Assembly: GCA_964434775.1 (NCBI GenBank)
Contig: CAYSWH010000014.1
Span: 1-39,045 of the forward strand
Source: CAYSWH01 sp964434775
GTDB lineage: Bacteria > Patescibacteriota > JACMRA01
Direction of reading: 5' to 3'
Length of the DNA: 39,045 nt
Below the pieces are notes generated by a model. It did not search any database, had not been told where the DNA came from, and was given only the letters and a program-made list of their open reading frames with translations. The position numbers and the translations under genes are program-made. This document shows, in pieces, positions 25,592 through 33,131 of this stretch; position 1 is the first letter of the stretch, and each line of letters starts with the position of its first letter.

Positions 25592-26425
25592 ATGTCCGAA
25601 ATTAAAATATATAAACCTACGACCCCGGCCAGAAGAAAGACTTCCGTAGTAAAATATAAAGGCTTGATAACTACTGACAAGCCCTATAAGAAATTATTGA
25701 CTAGAGAGAGAAAAAAGGGTGGAAGGAACTCAAGAGGGAAGATAACAGTAAGGCATCAAGGAGGTGGTAGCCGAAAGATGATAAGGCAAATTGATTTTAA
25801 AATGAACTTTGAGAAAGGTTTTAAAGTTTTAACTGTCGAGTATGACCCTAATCGGACCGCTCTGATTAGTCTGGTTTTGGATTTAAAATCCCAAGAAAAA
25901 AAATATATTTTATATACCAAAGGGCTTCAGGTAGGGGTTGTGTATCATAACGAGGGGGAAGAAGTTATTCCCGGAGCCAGAGCTAATTTGGAAGATGCAC
26001 AAGTCGGAGCCTTTGTGTCCCAGATTGAATTAAATCCCGGTCAAGGGGCCAAGATAGTAAGGTCTGCGGGAAATTACGCTGTTGTTACAGCAAAAGAGGA
26101 AAAATTTGTGACTCTTAAACTTCCTTCCGGAGAAGTCAGAAAGTTCTTGGCCGATTGTGGGTGTATTATTAATCGAGTAGGAAACGAGGCTCACGGACAG
26201 GTTAGAATAGGGAAAGCCGGAAGAAAAAGAAGAATGGGTATTCGTCCCACTGTTCGAGGGAAAGTTATGAACCCCGTTGATCACCCCCATGGAGGAGGTG
26301 AAGCCAGAAATCCTATAGGTATGGCTCATCCGAAGACAAAGTGGGGCAAACCTGCTTTGGGAGTGAGAACCAGAAAAGACAAAAGACCTTCAAAATTTAT
26401 TATTAAAAAGAGAAACAAGAAGTAA
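25592..26425 (+). CDS. rplB: 50S ribosomal protein uL2
   Basis: 277 aa. RNSRGKITVRHQGGG, the SH3-like centre, and the C-terminal MNPVDHPHGGGEA loop near the peptidyl transferase centre are present, including the conserved histidine in HPHGGG. uL2 is essential for subunit association. ATG at 25592 (AATATG) is chosen over a TTG two codons upstream. Its place after uS19 inverts the usual order. Confidence 0.97.
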   Translation: MSEIKIYKPTTPARRKTSVVKYKGLITTDKPYKKLLTRERKKGGRNSRGKITVRHQGGGSRKMIRQIDFKMNFEKGFKVLTVEYDPNRTALISLVLDLKSQEKKYILYTKGLQVGVVYHNEGEEVIPGARANLEDAQVGAFVSQIELNPGQGAKIVRSAGNYAVVTAKEEKFVTLKLPSGEVRKFLADCGCIINRVGNEAHGQVRIGKAGRKRRMGIRPTVRGKVMNPVDHPHGGGEARNPIGMAHPKTKWGKPALGVRTRKDKRPSKFIIKKRNKK

Positions 26426-26436
26426 CAAAGTTGATT

Positions 26437-26772
26437 ATGAGTGATAAAAAATACCAAGCAAGTACAATCGTAAAGTATAGTCCTCGTAAAACCAGACTAA
26501 TAATTAATGTGGTTAGAGGTAAAAAGCTGGACGATGCCTTTGTGACGCTCAGAAATATGAATAAAGGTAAATCCAAAAAAATACACGATCTTCTAAACTC
26601 GGCGGCAGCCAACCTAAAAATAGAACCTGCTGAACACAAGAGCTATATTGTAAAGACTATTGTTGCCGAAGAAGCCTATAAATTAATTAGGGTGGTTCCA
26701 AGAGCCAGAGGTTCGGCCTTTAGAATCAGAAGAAGATACGCTCGTGTAAAAGTATCCTTAGATAAAGTATAA
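26437..26772 (+). CDS. rplV: 50S ribosomal protein uL22
   Basis: 111 aa. YSPRKTRLIINVVRGK opens the conserved fold; LLNSAAANL and the tunnel hairpin RVVPRARGSAFRIRRR follow, where uL22 narrows the exit tunnel. ATG at 26437 (TTATG) is chosen over TTG at 26431. It lies 11 bp after rplB. An internal promoter candidate lies between this gene and rpsC. Confidence 0.96.
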   Translation: MSDKKYQASTIVKYSPRKTRLIINVVRGKKLDDAFVTLRNMNKGKSKKIHDLLNSAAANLKIEPAEHKSYIVKTIVAEEAYKLIRVVPRARGSAFRIRRRYARVKVSLDKV

Positions 26773-26784
26773 TTCTCAACTGCA

Positions 26785-26814
26785 TTGACAAAATAGTTAA
26801 AATGTTATTATAGA
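26785..26814 (+). promoter_or_regulatory. Putative internal promoter before rpsC
   Basis: TTGACA at 26785-26790 and TATAGA at 26809-26814 with an 18-nt spacer, in the only 50-bp gap of this part of the operon. A TATTAT three bases earlier is an alternative -10. A transcript would begin just before the ATG at 26823. Confidence 0.5.
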
Positions 26815-26822
26815 TAAAAGTT

Positions 26823-27506
26823 ATGGGACATAAAATATCAGTCAATCTTTTTAGAGCCTACGAAAGACTTTCCAAAGTAGAAAACAACCCCAAAGATCCG
26901 GCCGGTTTGCAAAGGTCTGTGTGGTATGCCAATAAAAGAGGTTATTCAAAATTGTTGTTGCAAGATAAGGAGATTAGAAAATATTTGGAAAACCAGACCA
27001 GATCTGCCGGATTAGTACAATGTGTTATTAAAAGATATGTTCGACGTGTGGAAATTGTTCTTTACGTCACCAAACCAGGTATCGTAATAGGGAAATCAGG
27101 AATAAGCATCAATAAATTAAAAGACGATCTGGTCAAAAAATTTAGCTTGCCAAAAGATTTAAAAATCAATATTGAAGAGTTTAAAGACCCTAATAAATCG
27201 GCCAATGTTATTGCCAACGAAATTTCGATTGCTCTGAAGAAAAATGTTCCCTACAGAAAGCTGGTTAAAACTTTCATGGAAAGGATTAGATATTCTGGAG
27301 TTTTGGGGGCTAAAATAACTGTTAAAGGCAGGTTAAATAAGGCGGAAATTGCTAGAAAAGAGGATTTTACCTTCGGTAGTATTCCCAGACACACAATCAA
27401 TTCTCAGCTCGATTACTCTTTGGTACACTGTAGAACATCAGCCGGAGTAATCGGAATTAAGGTTTTACTATATAAAGGCGATAAAATTACAAATTATACT
27501 TATTAA
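26823..27506 (+). CDS. rpsC: 30S ribosomal protein uS3
   Basis: 227 aa. MGHKISVNLFR opening, the KH domain with KPGIVIGKSG, and a C-terminal TFGSIPRHTINSQLDY region identify uS3, which forms part of the mRNA entry channel. It follows rplV as usual, but its own downstream neighbour is rpsQ instead of rplP. Start context GTTATG. Confidence 0.96.
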   Translation: MGHKISVNLFRAYERLSKVENNPKDPAGLQRSVWYANKRGYSKLLLQDKEIRKYLENQTRSAGLVQCVIKRYVRRVEIVLYVTKPGIVIGKSGISINKLKDDLVKKFSLPKDLKINIEEFKDPNKSANVIANEISIALKKNVPYRKLVKTFMERIRYSGVLGAKITVKGRLNKAEIARKEDFTFGSIPRHTINSQLDYSLVHCRTSAGVIGIKVLLYKGDKITNYTY

Positions 27507-27512
27507 CGAGAT

Positions 27513-27731
27513 ATGAAAGGAATAGTTCACTCGAATAAAATGGAAAAAGCTCTGGTTGTTACTGTATATGATAAAAAGTTTCACCCGCTTTATAAAAAAG
27601 CTTATCAAACTAAGAAGAGGTACAAAGTGGCCTGTAGCGACTCAAAAAAGTTTACCCTTGGTAGTTCAGTTGAAATTACAGAAACACGACCTATTTCCAA
27701 AACCATAAGATGGAAAGTGATAGAAGATTAA
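27513..27731 (+). CDS. rpsQ: 30S ribosomal protein uS17
   Basis: 72 aa, shorter than the usual 80-90. MKGIVHSNKMEKALVVTV, HPLYKK, KRYKV and the C-terminal ITETRPISKTIRWKV are clear uS17 markers; the protein is an OB fold that binds helix 11 of 16S rRNA. In most bacteria it follows uL29 and precedes uL14. Here it lies 6 bp after rpsC and before rplP, and no uL29 gene is present. Confidence 0.95.
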   Translation: MKGIVHSNKMEKALVVTVYDKKFHPLYKKAYQTKKRYKVACSDSKKFTLGSSVEITETRPISKTIRWKVIED

Positions 27732-27744
27732 TTTAAGTATTGTT

Positions 27745-28167
27745 ATGCTCGCTCCAAAAAAAGTAGTTCACAAAAAAGTATTTAATAGATTCGGTCAAAA
27801 AAGAGCCGGTATGAGAGAAAGAGGTTCTTCATTAGCCTATGGAGAGTACGGACTAAAAGCTACTACTTCTTCATGGTTAACAAGTAGACAAATTGAAGCT
27901 GCCAGAAAAGTAATAAGTAGAAGGTGTAAAGTTGGTAAGGTATATATTCGAGTCTTTCCTTCAAGGCCGGTTACTGCCAAGGGGCTTAATATGCCTATGG
28001 GAAGCGGATCAGGATCTATTGATTATTTTATGTTCCCTGTTAAACCCGGAAGGATAATTTTTGAAGTTTCCGGGATAAGTGAATCTGTAGCAAGAGAGGC
28101 TTTTAGAATTGCCGGATGTAAGTTACCTTTTCACGTTAAATTTGTAAATGGTAAAGATATTAATTAA
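27745..28167 (+). CDS. rplP: 50S ribosomal protein uL16
   Basis: 140 aa. The opening MLAPKKVVHKKVF, the central LAYGEYGLKA, SWLTSRQIEAARKVISRR, RVFPSRPVTAKG, MGSGSGSIDYF and KPGRIIFEVSGISE all match uL16, which helps place A-site tRNA. The usual order is rpsC-rplP-rpmC-rpsQ; here it is rpsC-rpsQ-rplP and rpmC is gone. The next gene, rplN, starts 5 bp downstream. Confidence 0.97.
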   Translation: MLAPKKVVHKKVFNRFGQKRAGMRERGSSLAYGEYGLKATTSSWLTSRQIEAARKVISRRCKVGKVYIRVFPSRPVTAKGLNMPMGSGSGSIDYFMFPVKPGRIIFEVSGISESVAREAFRIAGCKLPFHVKFVNGKDIN

Positions 28168-28172
28168 GCTAT

Positions 28173-28544
28173 ATGTTACAAGAGAGAAGTGTATTGAATA
28201 TTGCAGATAACTCGGGAGCTCTAAAGGTTATGTTGTTTGCCGTAAACGGTAAAAATAATCAGTATTCTGTCGGAGTCGGTTCGATTGTTATGGGATCCGT
28301 AAAAAAATCTTCACCTAACGCCAAGGTCAAAAAAGGGCAGAAAGTTCATGTTTTAATTGTACGCACCAAGGCTAAAATTAATAGAAAAGACGGTTCTTCT
28401 ATTAGATTTTCCGATAATGCTGCTATTGTTATCAATAAAGCTAACGGGGAACCTGTGGGGACTAGAGTTTTTGGTCCCGTAGCCAGAGAATTGCGAGAAA
28501 AAGATTTTAAAAAAGTAGTTTCGTTATCTGAAGAAGTATTATAA
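28173..28544 (+). CDS. rplN: 50S ribosomal protein uL14
   Basis: 123 aa. It opens with LQERSVLNIADNSGA, and carries GSIVMGSVKKSSPNAKVKKG, IRFSDNAAIVINKANGEPVGTRVFGPVARELR, the standard uL14 wording. The protein contacts bL19 and helix 14 of 16S rRNA at the subunit interface. It starts 5 bp after rplP in CTATATG context and is followed by rplX after 9 bp. Confidence 0.98.
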   Translation: MLQERSVLNIADNSGALKVMLFAVNGKNNQYSVGVGSIVMGSVKKSSPNAKVKKGQKVHVLIVRTKAKINRKDGSSIRFSDNAAIVINKANGEPVGTRVFGPVARELREKDFKKVVSLSEEVL

Positions 28545-28553
28545 TTATTGACT

Positions 28554-28967
28554 ATGTCTATTGCCAAGATTCAAAAAGGAGATAAAGTAAAAGTCATGAC
28601 CGGTGATCACAAAGGTACAATCGGACAGGTGGTTAAAATCAGTAAGCAGATAAAAAACAATAGACAGGTTATCAGGGCTGCTGTTTCCACTGTTCCTAAG
28701 CAAACCAAGTATCGCAGAGGAAATAAGGCTTATAATTTTCCCGGTCAAATGTATCAAATAGATAAATTGATCAATATCTCTAATCTATCCTTGGTCACTG
28801 ACAAAGATGTTCCTTCGAAAATCAAGATTGAAGTTTCCAAAGAAGGTAAAAAGAAAAGAGCTTTTAAGAAAAATTCTAAAGAGGTGGTCAAAGAATCGAA
28901 CGAAAAAGGCAGTGAAAATTTAACAAAAGAATCATCAAAAAAGGTAAAAAATAAATCGGATAAATAA
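28554..28967 (+). CDS. rplX: 50S ribosomal protein uL24 with a lysine-rich tail
   Basis: 137 aa against the usual 100-105. KIQKGDKVKVMTGDHKGTIGQV is the KOW motif; RRGNKAYNFPGQ and INISNLSLV follow. uL24 starts large-subunit assembly. The last 40 or so residues are a low-complexity tail of Lys, Ser, Glu and Asn, probably disordered and RNA-contacting or simply an extension. ATG at 28554 is chosen over TTG two codons earlier. Confidence 0.93.
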   Translation: MSIAKIQKGDKVKVMTGDHKGTIGQVVKISKQIKNNRQVIRAAVSTVPKQTKYRRGNKAYNFPGQMYQIDKLINISNLSLVTDKDVPSKIKIEVSKEGKKKRAFKKNSKEVVKESNEKGSENLTKESSKKVKNKSDK

Positions 28968-28980
28968 TTAATTTAGAATT

Positions 28981-29520
28981 ATGAGTGCAATTAAATTGAG
29001 TTCCAAGGATTACTACTCTCAAGCCAAAGAAGAGATAAAGACTGTCTATCCCGAGAAGAATATTTTTGATCTACCGGAAATCGAGAAGATCAGTATTAAT
29101 GTCGGAATGGGAAAATATGAACAAAAGCAAAAAAACTTGATTGAGCAGTACTTAGAGAAATTGACCGCTCAGAAGCCTAAGGTTGTGAAGAGTAGGGTAT
29201 CTCTGGCGGGTTTTAAATTAAGAAAAGGAGATAATGTCGCACTAACAGTGTCTTTGAGAGGGAAGAAAGTTGAGGATTTTCTTCTTACATTAATTTATTT
29301 AGCACTACCCAGAACCAGGGATTTTAGGGGAACTAAGAAAACTTCTTTCACGGCAGATTATTCTTGTTATAGTATAGGAATTGAGAATGCCTCAATTTTC
29401 CCAATTGTAGGCTTTGGAACTGATGTTAATTTCGGTATGCAAATTAATATAGTATTTAAAAAACCTACCGAAGACAATATTGTTTTATTAGAAAAATTAA
29501 ACTTACCATTTAAAAAATAG
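28981..29520 (+). CDS. rplE: 50S ribosomal protein uL5
   Basis: 179 aa. NVGMGKYEQKQK, LTAQKPKVVKSRVSLAGFKLRKGDNVALTVSLRGKK-type central part, PRTRDFRGTKK and the C-terminal strand pair identify uL5, which binds 5S rRNA and touches P-site tRNA. It lies 13 bp after rplX and 5 bp before rpsN, in the usual order. Start context ATTATG. Confidence 0.96.
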   Translation: MSAIKLSSKDYYSQAKEEIKTVYPEKNIFDLPEIEKISINVGMGKYEQKQKNLIEQYLEKLTAQKPKVVKSRVSLAGFKLRKGDNVALTVSLRGKKVEDFLLTLIYLALPRTRDFRGTKKTSFTADYSCYSIGIENASIFPIVGFGTDVNFGMQINIVFKKPTEDNIVLLEKLNLPFKK

Positions 29521-29525
29521 GAATT

Positions 29526-29711
29526 ATGGCACGAAAAGCATTAATAGTAAAAGCAGAAAGGAAACCTAAGTACAAATCTAGGGTTATCAGAAGATGTAAG
29601 GTTTGTGGTAGGAATCACGGTTATATAAGATATTTTGATATGTGCAGGATCTGTATTCGGGAGGCTGCGATAAAAGGAGATTTAAACGGTTTTTTTAAAA
29701 GCAGTAAATAG
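29526..29711 (+). CDS. rpsN: 30S ribosomal protein uS14, zinc-binding type
   Basis: 61 aa, the short zinc form. The four cysteines are in CKVCGR and CRICIR, and the C-terminus keeps the family's REAAIKGDLNGFFKSSK pattern. uS14 is a late-binding protein of the small-subunit head. The zinc form is usual in Gram-positive bacteria and many CPR. It lies 5 bp after rplE. Confidence 0.97.
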   Translation: MARKALIVKAERKPKYKSRVIRRCKVCGRNHGYIRYFDMCRICIREAAIKGDLNGFFKSSK

Positions 29712-29722
29712 ATTAATTGAAT

Positions 29723-30094
29723 ATGTCTTTACAGGATTTAAGCAGCGACTTTGTGGCTAGAATCAATAACTCTCTCATCTCTCGAAAATCATCGGCTGAG
29801 GTGATTAAGAATAAAATGATAGTACAGATTTGCAAAAAAATGACGTCATTAGGGTATTTTGAAAGTTACGAAGAGAAAGAAAGAACAGTCTTGGTCAATC
29901 TCATTCCTTCCAGGATAAAAAACATCAGAAAGATCTCCAAACCGGGAAGAAGGGTTTATACTTCCTACCTGGAACTGCCCAAAATTACCGGAGGGAAAGG
30001 AGACAACATTGTAACTACTTCCAAAGGGGTAATGAGCGGGAAGGACTGTATTGATAATAAAACCGGAGGTGAAGTCCTGTTTCAGGTTGTGTAA
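29723..30094 (+). CDS. rpsH: 30S ribosomal protein uS8
   Basis: 123 aa. It opens DLSSDFVARINNSLI, then KISKPGRRVYTSYLELPK and the C-terminal GVMSGKDCIDNKTGGEVLFQV, which match uS8 despite several changes from the usual STSKGIMTDREAR form. uS8 binds helix 21 of 16S rRNA and in E. coli represses the spc operon. ATG at 29723 (AATATG) is chosen over TTG two codons earlier. A 68-bp gap with a promoter candidate follows. Confidence 0.93.
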   Translation: MSLQDLSSDFVARINNSLISRKSSAEVIKNKMIVQICKKMTSLGYFESYEEKERTVLVNLIPSRIKNIRKISKPGRRVYTSYLELPKITGGKGDNIVTTSKGVMSGKDCIDNKTGGEVLFQVV

Positions 30095-30106
30095 ACAGAC
30101 TTAGTC

Positions 30107-30135
30107 TTGACAAATATTAAATTTGATTGTTAAAT
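30107..30135 (+). promoter_or_regulatory. Putative internal promoter before rplF
   Basis: TTGACA at 30107-30112, a 17-nt spacer, TTAAAT at 30130-30135, inside the 68-bp rpsH-rplF gap. The perfect -35 and spacing make it plausible, and the gap is otherwise unexplained. Confidence 0.5.
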
Positions 30136-30162
30136 AGTTATTTCAAACCTAGATAGTAAAAT

Positions 30163-30699
30163 ATGTCCAGAGTTGGCAAAGAACCAATCAAGATTCCCCA
30201 GGGAATAAAAGTTGATTATGATGAAATATCACGAAAGGTAAAAGTGACTTCTTCAAAAGGAGAGTTGGAATATATATTGCCGAAATCAATCGGTTATAAA
30301 GTGGAAGATGATTCAATTAGCCTGTTTATCAAAAAAGAAGACAAAACCGCCAAGGCTATGTGGGGAACTGCCAGAGCTATGGTTAACAACATGATACAGG
30401 GTTTGACCGAAGGGTTTTCCAAAGAATTAGAATTGAACGGCGTGGGTTATAAGATGGAATTGAAAGATAAGCTGATTATTTACATCGGTTATTCTCACCC
30501 TGTAGAAGTCAAAGTGCCTGAATACATTACATTAAATCTTCAAAAAAACGTTTTAAAAGGAGAATCAGTCAATAAAGAGTTGCTTGGTAATTTTTTTGCG
30601 AATATTCATAATCTTAAGCCCTGTGATCCTTATAAACAAAAAGGCTTTAAATATCCGGGTAGATATTATCAAAAGAAAGTGGGTAAAAAAACTAAATAG
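30163..30699 (+). CDS. rplF: 50S ribosomal protein uL6
   Basis: 178 aa with two similar halves. MSRVGKEPIKIPQG opens the first; the second ends in KPCDPYKQKGFKYPG, close to the usual EPYKGKGIRY. uL6 lies near the sarcin-ricin loop at the factor-binding site. It follows rpsH in the usual order after a gap with its own promoter candidate. Start context AATATG. Confidence 0.95.
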   Translation: MSRVGKEPIKIPQGIKVDYDEISRKVKVTSSKGELEYILPKSIGYKVEDDSISLFIKKEDKTAKAMWGTARAMVNNMIQGLTEGFSKELELNGVGYKMELKDKLIIYIGYSHPVEVKVPEYITLNLQKNVLKGESVNKELLGNFFANIHNLKPCDPYKQKGFKYPGRYYQKKVGKKTK

Positions 30700-30702
30700 T
30701 TT

Positions 30703-31026
30703 ATGGCTCGAAAAGAAATTAAACGAAGAAGAACTAAAAGATCAATTAACTACGATAATTATGTGGTAGTTATTTCCAGATCAAATAAAAACATAGCCGC
30801 ACAAGTGTTGGAACCTAATTCAAAGAAAACTGTTTTTTCGATAAGCTCAAACAAGTTGAACAAAGTAAGTAAAACCGAAAAATCAGAGAAAATCGGTCAA
30901 GAAGTGGCTAAATTTTTAAAAGGTAAAAAAATCGAGAAAGCTGTTTTTGATAGGAACGGATATCTCTATCACGGGAGAGTTAAGGCAGTGGCCGAAGCAA
31001 TAAGAAAAGACAAAATAATCATCTAA
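30703..31026 (+). CDS. rplR: 50S ribosomal protein uL18
   Basis: 107 aa. ARKEIKRRRTKRSI, the VVVISRSNKNIAAQV strand and the C-terminal FDRNGYLYHGRVKAVAEAIRK are typical of uL18, which binds 5S rRNA with uL5 and bL25. The start lies only 3 bp after the rplF stop (TTTATG). The related bL25 gene sits in the same operon further down. Confidence 0.95.
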   Translation: MARKEIKRRRTKRSINYDNYVVVISRSNKNIAAQVLEPNSKKTVFSISSNKLNKVSKTEKSEKIGQEVAKFLKGKKIEKAVFDRNGYLYHGRVKAVAEAIRKDKIII

Positions 31027-31031
31027 GAATT

Positions 31032-31664
31032 ATGGAAAATAACAATAACACTGAATCTCAAAAAAACGGAAATACCGGATTTGACAGTCGGAAAAAATTC
31101 TCCAGGCCTTTTGGTCAACGGGGTTCTTCGGGGGGTGGTAGATATCCTGATAAAAAAGGGTTCAACAACAAAAAAGGAGGCAGAGGCGGCAAACCTTTTT
31201 CCAAAGGACAAAGAGACAGAAGGAACAACGATAATTTTCAAGACTACGATAGCAAGGTTATTGATGTAAAAAGAGTTACCAGAGTTTCAAAAGGAGGTAA
31301 AAGAATGAGATTTTCGGCTTTGGTTGTAGTTGGAGACAAGAAAGGGCGAGTGGGATTCGGTATTAAAAAAGGGTTAGATTTTCAGGATGCAGTAGCTAAA
31401 GCTACCAAAAAAGCCAAAGAAAATATGATCAAAATAAAGCTTAATGACCAACATTCATTGGATTTTCCTTCAAAAACAAAATTTAAAGCTGTGGAAATCT
31501 TGCTCAAGCCTGCTACCCAAGGAACCGGAGTAATAGCCGGTGGTTTTGTTCGTCCGGTTTTGGAGCTGGCCGGAGTAAACAATATTTATTCCAAGATTTT
31601 CCGAAGTAGAAATAAATTTTCCGGAGTGCAGGCAGTTTTTAAAGCCTTAGAAACTTATAAATAA
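31032..31664 (+). CDS. rpsE: 30S ribosomal protein uS5 with a Gly/Arg-rich N-terminal extension
   Basis: 210 aa against about 165 in E. coli. The S5 core starts at about residue 74: VIDVKRVTRVSKGGKRMRFSALVVVGD, GRVGFGIKKG and the C-terminal PATQGTGVIAGG and VRPVLELAGV. uS5 helps keep decoding accurate. The first 70 residues are low-complexity, rich in Gly, Arg, Lys and Asn, probably an RNA-binding tail. It lies 5 bp after rplR; uL30 and uL15 would normally follow, but tsf comes next. Confidence 0.96.
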   Translation: MENNNNTESQKNGNTGFDSRKKFSRPFGQRGSSGGGRYPDKKGFNNKKGGRGGKPFSKGQRDRRNNDNFQDYDSKVIDVKRVTRVSKGGKRMRFSALVVVGDKKGRVGFGIKKGLDFQDAVAKATKKAKENMIKIKLNDQHSLDFPSKTKFKAVEILLKPATQGTGVIAGGFVRPVLELAGVNNIYSKIFRSRNKFSGVQAVFKALETYK

Positions 31665-31674
31665 ACAACTGAAT

Positions 31675-32259
31675 ATGTCCATTGAAGTTATTAAATCCAT
31701 CAGACAAAGAACCGGCCTCCCCTTTAAAGACATCAAAAAAGCAGTGGACGAACTTGGAACTGCTGATGAAGAGGTGATTATAAAAAAGATGCGAGAGCAA
31801 GGAGTTCTTAAGCAGCAGGCTCGAGAAGGTAGAGTAGCCAGCGAAGGAGGTGTTTTTTCCTATGTTCATGACAACAATAAAATAGGAGTTTTATTGCAAA
31901 TCAAATGTGAAACAGACTTTGTAGCCAGGTCTGATGATTTTAGACAGCTAGGAAGTGGTTTGGCCTTGCACATTGCTGCGATGCAACCTAAATTTTTATC
32001 GGAAGAAGAAGTTAACTCAGAGTTTATAGAGGAGGAATTGGAAATCGCCCGTAAGCAACTAATCGGAGAAGGAAAGCCTGAAGATAAATTGGAAATGATT
32101 TTAAAAGGTAAAAGGGCCAAAATAATCAAGGAAAACAGTTTGATCACTCAGGAATTCTTCAAAGATAACAACATCACTGTTCAAGATCTAATTGCTCAAG
32201 TGTCACAAAAAACCGGAGAAAAAATCGTGGTTGATAAATTTATTATTTACACTATTTAA
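31675..32259 (+). CDS. tsf: Elongation factor Ts (short form)
   Basis: 194 aa, short like Thermus or organellar forms. SIEVIKSIRQRTGLPFKDIKKAV is the N-terminal UBA-type domain; the key TDFVARSDDF motif at residues 80-89 inserts into EF-Tu to eject the Mg2+ and GDP. A single core subdomain follows. tsf normally follows rpsB; here it is inside the spc-type operon between rpsE and rplY, 10 bp after rpsE, which is unusual. Confidence 0.95.
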   Translation: MSIEVIKSIRQRTGLPFKDIKKAVDELGTADEEVIIKKMREQGVLKQQAREGRVASEGGVFSYVHDNNKIGVLLQIKCETDFVARSDDFRQLGSGLALHIAAMQPKFLSEEEVNSEFIEEELEIARKQLIGEGKPEDKLEMILKGKRAKIIKENSLITQEFFKDNNITVQDLIAQVSQKTGEKIVVDKFIIYTI

Positions 32260-32275
32260 TTAAGCAAAAGAGAGT

Positions 32276-32569
32276 ATGTCCAGAGTGCTAAATGCAGATT
32301 TAAGAAAGGAGAAAGGAAATAAAGTAAGGAAATTAAGAAGAGTTGATCAAGTTCCGGCAATTATGTATGCTAAAGAAGAAACTCCCGTGGCAATTAAATT
32401 TGATTATAACGAGTTTATTAAACTCTATCGGGCCATGGAAGCAGCCGGAGAGGAGCAGTTGGTGATTGATGTTCAGGGAGATAAAAAATACACCGTTCGC
32501 CTTCAAGACAGAGACTGTCATCCTGTTTCAGGGTTAACCAGACATGTTGATTTTTACATTATCAAATAA
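32276..32569 (+). CDS. rplY: 50S ribosomal protein bL25
   Basis: 97 aa, single-domain form as in E. coli. LRKEKGNKVRKLRRVDQVPAIMYAKEE, then RLQDRDCHPVSGLTRHVDFYII match bL25, which binds 5S rRNA. It is usually a stand-alone gene and not part of the spc operon. Here it sits between tsf and rplO, near the uL5 and uL18 genes whose products bind the same RNA. Start context GTATG. Confidence 0.88.
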   Translation: MSRVLNADLRKEKGNKVRKLRRVDQVPAIMYAKEETPVAIKFDYNEFIKLYRAMEAAGEEQLVIDVQGDKKYTVRLQDRDCHPVSGLTRHVDFYIIK

Positions 32570-32579
32570 TTAAGTAAAT

Positions 32580-32993
32580 ATGATTACACTTCAGAAAGTC
32601 GTTAAATCAGTTCCCAAAAAGAGAAAAAGGTTAGGTCTCGGTGAAGGCTCAGGTAGAGGAAAAAATTGCGGGAAAGGTCATAAAGGACAAATAAAAAGAG
32701 GAAAAGTAAGAATCGGTTTTGAAGGAGGTCAAAAACCCTCTATTCGCCGTGTACCTAAGTTAAAAGGCTTTAAACCGATAGTTAACAAACAACTCGCGGT
32801 AATTACCACAACGGTTATTAATCAAAACTTTGACGGTAAGGAAGAAGTTACTCTAGACACCCTAAAAGACAAAAAAATAATTTCCGCAAAAATTAAAGAA
32901 GTCAGAGTTATAAAGTCTTCCCCTCTTGACAAAAAAATCAAGTTTAAGGAGGATGAAATCTATCTCACAAAGGGAGTAAAGGCTTCTGCTTAA
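32580..32993 (+). CDS. rplO: 50S ribosomal protein uL15
   Basis: 137 aa. The opening KRKRLGLGEGSGRGKNCGKGHKGQ glycine-rich arm, VRIGFEGGQKPSIRRVPKLKGF and a short C-terminal domain identify uL15, which is buried in the 50S subunit. secY follows rplO in most bacteria; here tRNA-Ile comes next, so this is the last ribosomal-protein gene of the cluster. Start context AATATG, 10 bp after rplY. Confidence 0.95.
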   Translation: MITLQKVVKSVPKKRKRLGLGEGSGRGKNCGKGHKGQIKRGKVRIGFEGGQKPSIRRVPKLKGFKPIVNKQLAVITTTVINQNFDGKEEVTLDTLKDKKIISAKIKEVRVIKSSPLDKKIKFKEDEIYLTKGVKASA

Positions 32994-33005
32994 GGAGCCA
33001 AAACG

Positions 33006-33082
33006 GGTGTGTAGCTCAGTTGGTTAGAGCGTTTCACTGATAATGAAAAGGTCAGAGGTTCAAATCCTCTCATACCCACCAA
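33006..33082 (+). tRNA. tRNA-Ile (GAT)
   Basis: A full cloverleaf. Acceptor GGGTGTG with CATACCC (one G-U), D arm GCTC AGTTGGTTA GAGC, anticodon stem TTTCA/TGAAA with loop CTGATAA giving anticodon GAT, T arm AGAGG TTCAAAT CCTCT, discriminator A and encoded CCA. It lies between rplO and rpoA, which is an unusual place; it is probably processed out of the same long transcript. Confidence 0.97.
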
Positions 33083-33131
33083 CTTTAATCTGCGGATTTG
33101 TATCGGTATTCAATAATTTTATATTTTTTTT

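Noticed and set aside
32942..32955. Perfect Shine-Dalgarno-like AAGGAGG followed by ATG inside rplO
   Set aside because: The frame after it is only a few codons long; the bases encode normal uL15 residues.
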